Shown: one piece after another, positions 35,813-48,200 of the stretch
How the letters are laid out: each line of letters starts with the position of its first letter
Position numbering within the stretch: the stretch's first letter is position 1
Assembly (NCBI RefSeq): GCF_964199755.1
Contig: NC_133904.1
Span: forward strand, 2,383,501 to 2,447,500
Direction of reading: 5' to 3'
Length of the DNA: 64,000 bases
From: Larus michahellis
Lineage: Eukaryota; Chordata; Aves; Charadriiformes; Laridae
Position numbers and translations under genes: made by a program
Notes under the pieces: model-generated
What the model saw: only the letters and a program-made list of their open reading frames with translations
Database searches by the model: none
Told to the model about the DNA's origin: nothing

Positions 35813-38094
35813 TTAAAAGCCTGTGAAGTTCTCCCTAATAAATGGGATCGTAGCATTGGCAAGAGGAGCAGACGCAATGCGGAAGTTGTGCTCTCCAGCC
35901 TGCAAACCTCCTCTGTCCCTGCAGCCTGCACAAGTGCAACGGGCCACCGAGCTGCTGGTATTGGCCCCTGGTCTCCCCTGATGCTGTCTCACGTGCCCTA
36001 ATAGCTTCACAAAACTCCTCTTTCTTACCGAGTTGCCCTGCTGAAGGGCCGTGCTGTCCCTGCGTCCCACCACTGCAGTGCTGGTGGATGGTGAACACCA
36101 CGCTGCCCGTATTTCACGGTCCGCAGGGGACTGGCACTCTCGTTTCCTACAGCTGACAGAGACCATGTTCACTCTCTCATCCCAAGCCAGTGAAAGGCAG
36201 CATCCATGGCCCTGGATGCATCCCTCTACAGACAGCACACACAGTCAAGCAGCTCCAGACAAACATCGTGGGCATGTTAACAGTGTCAAGGGACAGCTGA
36301 TCCCGATTTCCCACGGGTGGCACTGGAGTGCTGGTGAAGTCCTTCATCTTCTCACTCCTGCAGCTCAGGGGCTACGGAAATTATTCTTTATTCTTACTGT
36401 ACACTGAAGTAAACCAGTTTATTCTTTTTTCATTTGGTCCAGAGCCTGAAAAAGTTAAACGGAAAAAAGTCTCTTTGACTCCACTGTGCATTGGATCTTA
36501 TATTTAGAGCACGTTAATGATGTCTCTGTACCACTCGGAGACCCACCTCAAAACAGCCCCTGGGATGCTGCAGTGATTTCATCACATACCCTGGCTACAG
36601 GGTTACAAGAGCAGCACATACCCAGATAGCATGGACACCTCTCCAACCACCACTGCCAAGCCCTTCATCCTAGCTGGGACTGAGGGACCTTCGACACGTT
36701 GAAAGGCATTAGAACACACAGCAGCATTAATGACAGATGCTGGCACTGGTTAAACGAAGCCCAAGAAGGAGTTTGAATGGAATAACAGGATCCCTGGAGC
36801 ACTGACTAAAAGACTTCCCGTCCTTCCTGCTGGTGCTATTGGCTTTGTGTGAGACCTGGTTTTGGCCACGAAGGTGGCAAAAGCAAAGAGACACAGGTTC
36901 AGAGCCGCCCATCCCGCCAAGTCGGTCCTGATGCTCCTTACAGTGGCCTTCACTGCTCGGAGGAGGAACGGAGGCATCAGTCCTCGTCTGACCGCTCTGT
37001 GGAAACCCAGAGTAAACATTTGACATCCACTAGATCAGCTCATTCATCCTGCGACAACACATCCCTTATTGTCCACCAGACAAGCTCTGCTGTGTTTCGT
37101 TTGCCTGACCTTTCCAGCGAGACCCCGATTGCCTTTGGTGACACTGTGCCCTGGGGCCGCATTCCTCCTGCGCTTTGCCATACTGGCAACATTGTGCGGT
37201 GGGACGTGCCGGCCTGGACATCATCGCGCAGCCAAAGCATTGGACCCTGCGGTACCCACAGCCCTCGCTCGTGCCAGCAGACCTGCCGTCGCCGGGATGG
37301 GCCGGCCGCCGCCAGCCCGTGTGGGCAGCGGCCAAAGAGGTGCCGAGACCCCACCAGCCCTGGGAAAGAAATGCCCACGGGTTTGAATATGATTAGCAAC
37401 CCCAGGCTGGCAGCGCATCCATGGCATTTACTGTTCCAGGGCACAAGAGCTCTTTAGGGAGAAAAGTTTCATGAAGTGCCTTCGTGGAGAGATTAGACCA
37501 TTTCCCTTCTTTGCTATTATGCTCCGAGATAAAACTGGCGACGGCGGCTGATGGAGTGTCTGACTCTGCCTTTGTGTGCTCCGCTGTTTAAAGCTGTTCC
37601 CAGCAGGGAAAGTGACCCCACGATTTACAAAAAGGGACATTCTCCAGATCGGCGACGGCCGGGCTGCGGCTCTGGGGCTGTCTCTGAGCAGCCAGCCTTG
37701 GGCCACAGCTCAGCCGGGGATGAGGGCAGCAGTGGTGACGCAAAGGTCTGAACCCTAGGGGCAATCGCAGCCATTTCGGGAATCCCTCTCCGGGACAGGG
37801 AAGACATGCTCCAGGGAGAAGGCTGCATCCTGTTCTGAAGGCACAAGGGGACATCGAAAGCTTTGAGCATCCCCAAAGCCTAGAGATGAACTTCCCTTAC
37901 TGAGCACCCCCAACGCTATCACTTCCGAAGCTCTGTGCGCTAGATGTTTACCATGATCACCCACCTCAGGGACCAAGGGGAAACCCTGTTGGATGGGATT
38001 GTGTAGGAAAGTAGTGATTTAGCTATTAAAGAACAGTCCATGGGGGTAATTGAGCTGGGTAGCTCCAACTCAATGCATCAAAGCATTTTCCTTC
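35813..38094. other. single-copy noncoding sequence
   Basis: No gene recognised. CpG-rich sequence at 37240-37345 (GGGCCGGCCGCCGCC near 37302) stands out. The 36849-37457 frame on plus and two frames on minus overlap there, which is typical of stop-poor GC-rich DNA. Confidence 0.5.
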
Positions 38095-38180
38095 ACTTTG
38101 TCACTACCTGGCTGGTGACCCAGGACAAGTTGCTTCACCCATTTCTCTTCTCTAGAACAACCACATACTGACCTCCTTCA
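38095..38180 (+). mobile_element. MIR SINE-like relic
   Basis: CACTACCTGGCTGGTGACC at 38102-38120, then CAGGACAAGTTGCTTCACCC, aligns by eye with the MIR core (CACTTACTAGCTGTGTGACC, TTGGGCAAGTCACTTCACCT). The following ATTTCTCTTC and, further right, TACTGACCTCCTTCACTGAG resemble the weaker 3' part of MIR. An old, diverged copy in sense orientation. Confidence 0.5.
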
Positions 38181-41100
38181 CTGAGATCTATAATGAGTCC
38201 CCATTTGAGAGGTATTTTTTGGCTCTACACACCAAATGATGCTCTATTTTGCACATGCTTATGGAAAAAAAACCCCACACGTCATCTCAGAGACACCTGC
38301 CCCACAACATCGGTTCAATTCCAAGCCTCTATGGTGACTGCAGAGGGAAGAGAGACGAGACCAAGAGCAGCACTCCCAGAGAGCCGAGACCCGCCAGGAG
38401 CCACCGTACAGACAGACCTCTCGGCCGCCAGCGCTGTACAAGATCTGTCTTGCTGCCACCCACCCCATTTCTCATTTTCTCTTTTCATGGTTTTGCGATT
38501 AAAAGCAATTACAGTCTAGTCATATTCATGGGCTCACAAGGCACCCTGAATGAATGCATCAAAGACAGGGCTACACAGAAAAGGATCGCCAACTCAAAGC
38601 CACAACACTTCCAGTTGCGTTCCTGGGTTGCGACGGGGCGAACCGATGGGGAGTTTGGATGTCTGGAGAACAAAAGCGCTACACAAAGTATTCCTGCCCG
38701 ACTTGAATCCCAGCCCTGACTGCTGATACAGTCTCAAATGCAGTAATTATTGCTGGCTTTGAAGACTAACGTGTGCAGAGTGCACTTTCCACACCTATCT
38801 CACCTAAACGACAACACTTACCTCATCCTCCCCAGTACCTGCTCCTCCAAAGCCCTTTGTAGTCCTGCCAGCGCGGCTCATTATTGCTCTCAAATGCAGC
38901 TTCATCTGGAACAAGACAGTAACTTTATGCAGCAGGGAATGTTAAATGAAAAAGGTTGCCCTGAATTACAGCTCACATCACCATGAGAAAGCCTTTTTTT
39001 TTTTTATTGTTATTATTATTTCAACCTGCATGATGAGGGGAAATTAAAGGATTAAGTTTCCAAATGGATGTCTATTGTGCACACCTCGCACATGCCCAGC
39101 CCCGGCTGGTCCTTGACCTGCCACCCTGAAGGACCCTCCTCTCCCTGGTCTTTTCTCATCTCCTTTTCATCCAGACTGTCTACACGCTTCATCAGTGCAA
39201 CCCAAAGCCAAATCCAATGAAGTCCCTTGTTGGAGATGAAGACTTCTTGCTATTTTACTGTGGAAGTGGCAGATCCAGTGAAGTGCTATAAAAGCAAGGT
39301 GGGCTTTCCCAACATCAGCCTTGCAGGACAGCAACCAGACTTAGAAATCTGCTCTCCTACCCACAGTGACATCCCTGAGGCAATAACAAAGGTAAACTAA
39401 CTCAGATGAGATAACATCAGAAAGCCCAAATAGCTATGACCTGGCGATGCGGAAAAGAAAGCACGTTTGCCCAAGAAAACCCTCTGAGGATATCTTAAGG
39501 ATGGTCTTGACCAAGTGGAGCTGAGCCTGAGCACTGTGTCAACAGTGAACGTAAGCTCTGCAGAGCAGCTGTGGGGCACCGGTGAGCCGGAGCAGAGCTC
39601 AGCACATCCTAATCCTCCTTCCCAGAGACGGGTTTGGGCCAGTTGATCCCCACCACACTCTGCTCATACCCACCCAGTGCATGTTCAAACACACAGGGCA
39701 GCCTTAGCAGGCACAAGATCCATGAGATAAGACTGCTTCATCAGCTAAAACAAATAAATTTGGTTTATTTGGTTCTACAGGAGCTGGAAGAGTCCCTCAC
39801 AAGAGGCCTAGCACCCATGCACCACGAGTGCCACCAGAAAGGGAAGGGTAGGTATCATGGCTTAGGCCAGATCGGCCAACGATGAGACACCAGGACACCT
39901 CAAACCAGGAGATGACACGCAGCCAAATGCCAACCAACTAAGGCATCTCATTTGCTCGGTTCCTGCACACCTTGCCTGGACGCCTGTGCTGGTGAAGATA
40001 CAAGATAGGGTCCACTGGCTCTATCAGCCAACAAGTTTACTCCTCCAGCTCAGCTACATAAACCCATTTCTGATGGGTTTAGGCAGTTTAGAGGCATTAG
40101 CATCCAGGAACAAGAGCTCCTTTGCCACGTGGGACCATATTCCCAAACCCTAGCAAGGAACCCCACCATCTCAATCAACATAGGGAAGCTCTTGTGAGGG
40201 CAGTGGCCAGGCATGCAGCACAGCTGTGCTCTGTAACCTCTGCGTGTTTGCGTTTCTGTGGCATTAAAGCTGAGATTTTACAGAGGCGCTGGTATATCAT
40301 AAAAAGGAAAGAGATTTAAAGACCTAAAGCACAGGTGCTCTCCGCTCTGTTCCGCTCTCGGGTGGGGTTGGTGCTGGGATCAGGCTTTGCCTTCTGCGTT
40401 TCCCCAGGGCTGTGCTGGTGGAGACCTGGCAAAGGGAAGACTGAATCCACTTACCACCGGCAGTGACCGCACTCGAGGGAAGGAGAATTTTGGCATTTTG
40501 ATTAAAAAGAGAAAGCATCGCCACTGCCCACGGTTGAAGCCAGCAGAGGAGTCACGGCGCCCGCCTGGCACCGGGCTGAATGCAAGCTCCAACCACGAAC
40601 AATGTTGTGTCTGTGAAGCACTGATAATGTGGGGGGTGTCGCAGGAACCAGACAATCACTGCAATTATTTTAGACTTTTTCTGGCCCCGTGGAGCCTTGG
40701 TTAGGGAATAAATCCGCAAGCATTTTCCTTGCTCAAGCTGACATTTGGCAGCTCTAAGTGCCCAAATGCTGCTGCGCACAAGCAGAGGCTGCAAACTGTG
40801 ACAGGTTTGGTACAACGTGGTGTATTCCCTGCCGCCTGGCTGAGCTCCGTGAGTGACCCCAGCCCAGCAGCCACATTTAGGAACATATCAGCTTATTTCC
40901 TCAGCTGTTTGGCGTATACATCTGAGAAAGGCACCACAAGGCTGTAGATAGCGCTGTTGCTCATTGCAGGGATTGCAAATCAGCGTGATCTTCTCCAGAT
41001 CCTCCGGGACTGAGGCTCCCAACCTTCCGACTCCTCTAAACATGGGGGGCAGTTTCAACTGGGGTTCAAAGCCACGTAAGAAGTCAGCAGAAAGCCTGCT

Positions 41101-44100
41101 GCACCCTGCTCGGGAAACCTATAGATGCATGGAGGCAGCTCTGCTTACAGGGAGCTGAGCCCCAGGAACCTGCAGGGCTCAAGAGGCCACAGAGCGCACA
41201 CCACTATCCTCAAAAACAACAAAAAGGGAATTGGGGAAAGCGCCCACAGCTCACTACTAAAAGGGAAAAGACTCCAAACAGGTTTCTTTATTATACCATT
41301 ACTTTAGGAGGTGTTCAGAAGGGCAGAACATCAACTCCCCACCGGTTATAAAGTAGTACCGCCAAACAGATGGTCTTTAATATGATCATCTGTCCCCAGC
41401 ATTAACATCTGTGCTGGCATGTTAACGAGCCAAATTACCAGAAGCGCTGCCAATCCACCACGTCTAGCAGTGCTTGACCCTACATTTTGGAGTTTTCACT
41501 GATGTTTGCTTTTTAGAGCATATGTAACAAAAAAATCATCTCCTAGTCTCCCGAACAGCAAGCACACACTATCTCGTTCAGAGCTACATCAAGAACAGAA
41601 GAAAAATAGCTTTGAGGCACAACTTTGTATAACATTTTAGAGGCAGCACTTAAGCTATCAGAAATCATCTTTGCTTGCTAAACCCAGCGCCGTCTCAAAC
41701 CAGCTCCTGTCCCCGCAGCTCTAATCCATGCCGACCAAAAAAAGCCTTTGGGTGTCTATCAATACAATTTCAGCCTTAATTACAGAGAGCTATTAAGTAA
41801 CACTATTGTTCCCTGAAAAAGCCTGTCGAGTTATTTATTAGGAAAGGATTTGGCAGATTGAGCCAAATTGCCAAACCTTTGATGAACTGAAACCTCATTT
41901 TCCCTGTGATCTCAATGAAACAGGTTGGTTCTTTTTTTCCCCTTAACGCTTTGAAATCTGAAGTCTGAGTAGTTGTCAGTAAGTGATGATGACAAAGGGC
42001 TATTTTCCTGCCACTCAGAAAAACTGAAGTTTTGCTAGTCTTTGCAGTGAAAAATAATCTGGCCAAAGCAACAAGGTTGGTGACTTATTTCATGTCTGCA
42101 GTAGGCAATATACTCGGATATCTTTCAGCTCAGGGCACTGTAGAAACCATAATACATCGTCCCTGCTTTATGAGTTGAGGACCACAGAGAAACGAACCAG
42201 AAGCCTTTTTTCCCCAAGGTGGCACCTAACTTTCTCGATTGCAATTTATTCTGACACACAAGAGCAGAGCTGCCCTTCATCAGAGCCTGACCCTTCCCAA
42301 TAGGGTGCAAACCCCATGGAAAACTTCACCTGCAACTGCCACAAGCCAGGACCATGCGTGTCCCAGGGATTCTCTGATGTCCGGCATGGAGTCACACGAC
42401 ACCCTGGCACAGATGCTAGCCCACGGCTTGCCACAAGCAGCTCAGACCTGGCTAAACTCACATCGGGAATGAGTCTCTCAGACCTGCTGCAACAAGGAGC
42501 TGGCCCACAGCAAGGATTTCTAAATGACATTGCAATCCAAATTGCTCCTGCTTTCAGCAGCAGCACAGTGGCCAGAGACCAAGCGCCCCTTTGGTGCTGC
42601 TAGAGAGTTTTTTTCCCCAGCAGGACAACCAGTTTATTCCATCAGGTCACGTAGCATTAAGCGACAATTCAACTTCCAGACCATTTCATTCTTCAAACGT
42701 TTTTAACTATAAACTTTTTCTCCCCGTCACTGTAAAAATACATTTTCCACTCAGTGCTTGCTGGGACGATTACTGCATTTCTAAATGACACAGAGATGAC
42801 ACTTGTGGTTGATCTAGTCGGCATCCCATGATGAATCTTCAAGTAACTGTCAGGAAGACAAGTGTTAATAGATGGATTTCCCTTCCTACGCCGCACAGGA
42901 CAGTATCGACCCTGATGGGCTTGCTCTGTTTCCTTACAAGGAGGTGCTTTTCACTGCCAACAGCTAATTCCTAAGCAAATTCTTTTCAAATGTTAATTAC
43001 AGTAGAACATGGTTGAATTTTACTGACCCCATCAAATTTGACAGGCAACTTCTCATCTTACCCAGAGCCACTTAAAAGGGAAACAAAGTTGAATATATCT
43101 TCAGGCTAAAATATTTGTTAGTTTAAAAACCTGCAAGCTTCAACCATAACCTTGCAATTTCCCTTGTATGTATTTACGCTGATAACAGGTTCAGGACAGT
43201 AATTACTGGGCTTGTAAATACAAGCAAATATCAGGTCTTAGGGCCAAAGGCCAAAATAAGAGTGTGTCTAGTGTTCAGAAGCCTGGTAACTTATTGTTAC
43301 TCAGTGACACACAGACAAAAGAGATTTTATTCCTAGATCAAGGCAAAGCACAAGACAAGAAGTTGTGTGAAACTCAGGCAGTAATATCTTTTAAGAGTGG
43401 GCTCTTGGAGTCAATCCCTCCTCTTTACTCCTTCGGGAGCAGAAGATCCGCAGGTTCCTTCCCATCAGATAGAAGAAAGGACCTGTGGTATTCATTCTTC
43501 CTCACCAGTTTCTTCCAAGCCCGACCCATCCCTGCCTACCTCCAGCTGTTTGGGCACACAGGAAGGTTGCCTTTCCGCCCAGAGGCAGATTTCCCATTTG
43601 CAGCTGGTGGGCTGACCACAGTGGATGGTCACAGAAGGGGCCAAAGGATTGACCCACAGCAAGGATCAGACAGAGCATCCTTTTTGGGTGTTCTTTTTTG
43701 TTTGTTTGTTTTTGTTGTTCTTTTTAACCAAACTTGCCCTCCAGCCACCTGCCCATTTATCACCACCATCCCACTGGGCTGCAAAGCCTCAATAAGGCAA
43801 ATCCCGCAGGAAACACGAGTGAAATAACTGGGAAGCGAGTGCCCTGGATGAGAGCCAGGTTGTGCAGCTCTTCCTTATGGAAGTCGTCCTGCGATGATTC
43901 ACAAGATCTCACTGTGGCTGATGATGACAGAAGAGGAAAAACAGAGAAGTTGGGTACCACTAGGACTGGAGGTGCACAGCATCCCATTTCCAGACCTGAA
44001 TGAGTTCAGAGTAGGAACAAGGCACTGAGACATTTGTCCCCATTTGGAAGAGGTGACCTAAGAACATGCCAGCTTCTCCCATCTAGAGCCTGCATCAAGG

Positions 44101-45043
44101 ATTTGCAGTCTGCAGCCAGAAAGTGCAACCACTATGTAACGGTGAGGTCTATAACCTACACCAGGACAGTCTGGACCGAGTGGTTCTTCTGACATTAAAA
44201 TCTATGAAACAGCACCAGGGAGACTGTGGGTGCACCAGGGACACTTCAGCATGATCTAAGCAGGCCAAGAAATATCTCACAGACCAACAGCAATGGGTGG
44301 CCCAGGTCCAGACTGGTCCAAGCAGGTCACCACATGCCCTTCCCAGCCCCCAGACGTGCCCACAGCACTGGTCACACACAGAGCCCTCCCACCACAACCC
44401 ACAGCATGACCCTACGCAGGCAGAAGTTTCTTCAGGGGCTCACCCACATGAGTCTGTATTTGACACACTTCAGCATGTAGGAGGGTGCCGAATTCCCCCT
44501 TCTTTTTCCCCATCTTTGGAACAAGCTGCTTTGCGCAACTGCCCTAAATCACCCGATGTCCCTGATGTTCACCCAGAGCACCCACACTCTCCAGCTGCCC
44601 AGAGCGGGATGCCTCCAAACCCTCTCCCAAGCCTCAGGGGACCAGGTCAAACCCAAAAGTCTCAACTATAGACATGCCCCATGCTTAACCCACATCATCT
44701 ACCTTTCCCCTGGAGAAAGCTCTCTGCTTCTCCCCCCGAAGCACTACCCCCGTTATTTTGACAGATGTAATACAAGCCCGCTCCAATAAATCTTACTCAA
44801 ACTGGCCTTGCAGCTGAAGTGCAGTAGCTGCGCGACATACTTTGATGGAAACAATTAATGCTTGACAAACATTTGAAAAAACAAACAGGACATGATATCA
44901 CTGTAAACAGCTTCTCACATCTGGCCATTGCTGCCCCACAGGAGTTCACGTGAGATCAGTTACGAGCTGCTGCCCTGTTCGAGGGGCTCTCCCTCCCTGC
45001 GGGCAGCACGGGGCAGCCGGTTCATACTGCCATCTGTCCTCAC
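38181..45043. other. single-copy noncoding sequence
   Basis: No gene recognised. Contains a T-rich ATT tract at 38994-39020, an NFI-like arrangement at 41850-41874, AT-rich blocks at 41740-42080 and 42940-43260 with homeodomain-like and forkhead-like words, and a TTTG tract at 43694-43725. The part at 44220-44720 is C-rich and CpG-poor. Confidence 0.5.
43694..43725. repeat. (TTTG)n-like microsatellite
   Basis: T runs interrupted by single G, the reverse complement of the AAAC-style tracts found elsewhere in the window. Low-complexity sequence with no adjacent retroposon body. Confidence 0.85.
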
Positions 45044-45227
45044 TCCTCTTCGCTCCCAGCTTCTGGGAGAAGAGCTGCAGGAATTGAAGTTGCATCACGG
45101 TGTCCATCCGCACTACTGTCCCCACGATGGGCAGAAGTGGCTCAGAGGACACAGCCACTACCGGCTCTACGGAGCCCAAGGAGCTCCCGTCCTTTTCCAA
45201 TGGGTTATACTTCACCAAAGTGGGAAA

Positions 45228-48200
45228 CTGCTGTGAATCTCGTGACGTTGGTTAAACCTGATGCCACCTTGTCAGCCCATCCCCAGCACAGCCACCCCAC
45301 CAGCACGGGGATGGGGTTCACTGTGTCCCCACCAGTATGACCAGCCCAAAGCCAGTCCCCTCAGGGACACCCTGGGGAAATGGGACAGATTTTGGACACA
45401 TCTAATGGCTTTGTCTGACATGACGCCAGTGGGAAGCGGTGAAATATTTTCCAGGAAGACCCAGAGAACAAGCAGATTTTAAGCAGGACCCTAATAGCCA
45501 GACCCATCTCCCCACCACCTCTCAAAGATGCCAAACGTTGCTGCTCCATCCCGTGTGCTGGGGACACACCAGCCCTCAGCCCTGTTCCTTTATGGTTGTC
45601 TCCTAATGTTTCCCAGCCAAACCAGGGCAAATTTCTTTTGCTTTGAGCACTGAAGGAAAGCCCTCGCCCCCGGCCCCATGCTCGCGTTCACGGCTCCAGA
45701 GTAAGCACAGTGACACTATTTCCTCAACACATTTTTTCAGCTTCGCATGTGGAACAAATTAGTGGCCGCATCCACCCCACACACACACTCCTTGCTCCTC
45801 TGGGTGTTTTCCACAAGCTCCTGACGGTTAGCAGCGGCTGGATGCGACTTTTTGTTCCCTCTGCTGTTACACCCCAAAACCTGAGCTACCCTCCCAAATA
45901 AAGGCAAGCGGGGATGATCCATTTCTACACCCTTTTGTTGTTTCTCGTGGGCGTTTTCTCCCTAGGCTCCCTTTGATGGGAGTTGGGATCCAGCCCCTCT
46001 CACCACAGCACACTGATCCTGCAGTTTTGGTGTTTTGTTTTTTTTTTTTTTTAGACAGTGACAAAGACTCAAATCCTGCGTAAGCGCAGCAAAGTCCCCC
46101 GAGCAAAGGGACGAGTTCCGCTGCGAGTCACGTCGATGTAGCCACCAAGGGAAGGGGGAGGCTGGCAGGGTGAGGAGGCAGAGCTCCAAACCCACAGTCC
46201 TGCCTCTGCCTACGGCCGGTTTAATCCCTGGGTGTCACTCGGCATCTTGTACTAGCACAGAGAAGTAATTATCAGCAGAGAAAGGCAGGTCCCTGGGAGA
46301 GCAATTAATCCAGCTTCCTGCATAAGTTAATCGAAGTCCTAACTCCTCTTGGGTTTTGCATCCACAACTTTTCTTGCTTCTCCCTTTTTGGTTGGAATTT
46401 AAGGTTTTCTCTTTACTACACTTTGATTTCTTCTTATTTACCAGACCTTTGTATTAGCCTTTCCTCGGCTTTGGCTTCTCCCTTTGCTTTCCTGAGTCTG
46501 CGTTTTCATTTTTTTTGCCCCTTTTTGTGCTTTGGGATTTGCCATCTTTCCCGTCTCTGCTGATGCATCTTTCCTCCTTGCCATGAGCCCTTTGAAGCGC
46601 TTTGCTCTTCCCTAAAGCAGGAGAAATCTCACCCAGATCCCACACATTTCCACCTCCAGACAGAGTGGTCACGGCTAACACACTCCCGCGTTTAAACCCC
46701 AGGGCTGGAGCGGTGCTGGTGGCCATGCACAGCCCCAGGGGCCCCCAGCTGCTTCCAGCCTTCTCCACGACAACCCTCCTTCTCCCTCCCAAAAAATTAC
46801 AGAAGACATGCATTTGAAGGCCTCAGCTTCCCACAGAGAAAAAAAGTCGCTCTGGGTGGTATTAAGGAGGTGCATGGAGCATCAAGGCACATCGCTACCA
46901 AGGACCAATGCTCTCCAGGTGCAGCCACACCTTGGACGGGAAGGTCCAGCTCTCCTGCCCCAGGGGACACAGCTTGGGCTCCTGGGGCTCCAACTCTCCA
47001 TTCAATGCCTGGCCTCAGGCTACTGGAAACAAACCCACAGCAAGTGGTTTTTGCAAGAGCAGCCAAAAGCATCTGACAGGCATTATCTTTCAGCCCAGAT
47101 CTTAAGCCTCGATTATCTTCCTCAATCAGGTTCTCCTGATGGTTGGGGCAGACCCCGCGCAAAGCATCTGAACCCACAGGTAAAAGCAAAGCCCAGGAAC
47201 ATTCCTCTCCCAAAGGAAAAAAGGACCAGCTTTTGCTAAATGAAGGTTTTGCCCCATTTTGAAACGCCATCCTGAGCGGCTCTCCCTGTCAAAGGCTGCT
47301 GCACTGACAGCTGTCACAGCCGGTGGAATCCCAGCGGCTCCCAGGTCTGCGGCACAGCTACAATCGGGGTTTCTCTCACCCTGTTTTACAAAGAATTTAA
47401 AACGTCTGCAAAGTTAACAACTGTGCGCCAATGGCGAGTTGCAAAGCAGGTTCCTGTTTTTATCTTGAAGGCTTCTGATCTCAGTGCCAGCCACTGAAAG
47501 CATCACCAGAGCTTCGCACGAGAGTGCGTGCAGACAGTTTTAAACATATACTCAAAACAGTGCTATTATGAACGCTGATTATTTTTTTTTCTAGACCTAC
47601 TTCTTGCTTGCTTCCTGCGCTGGCTATCACAGCACAGACAAGGAGAGAAGTTCGCTTTTTCCACGGAAAAACGTCCCGCGGACTCCTGTGCGCATCCTCC
47701 AGCCGCACAGCTTTGCCATTAGCCCTCCACGGGAAATTCAAGCCAACATTTGCAGGCATCGGGCAGTCAGGTTTTTTTGCCTTCTGATCCCCGATTCTAG
47801 TTTTTGGGTGGTCCCAGCCCACCCCACCTAACATCGAAGCTCCTCCCAGGGCCCACAAGACAAGCCATGAAACCGGTGGCCATTCCCATTGTCCTTCCTT
47901 TCCCTCCAGGCAGAGGTCTCAGCAGAGCCTTGACCAATGGTTTCAATGAAACCGTGCGCACCAGGGAACAGCACCCGCTTACATCGCTTCCAAAAATGTT
48001 TTAAATAAGTTATTACAACTTGCACACAGAGAGGTGGCCTGGAAAAAAAAAATTAAAAAAAAAAATCAGACTTTTGACTTTATGACAGGAAGAGGGAAGA
48101 CCAAACTGCGAGATGCACGTTTTTAATGCTTGATAGGAACAAATTTGGGAGTGGTTTATCAGGCATATGCACAGCACGTGGCCGCTTGGGTACGTATGTT

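Noticed and set aside
36849..37457. 202-codon plus-strand frame
   Set aside because: Lies in a CpG-rich patch where several frames on both strands are open together. No domain and no splice signals that make sense.
42808..42860. TTGATCTAGTCGGCATCCC resembling the ancient CR1 phrase at 13.2 kb
   Set aside because: Only a few words are shared and the order is not maintained, unlike the 13.2-kb relic.
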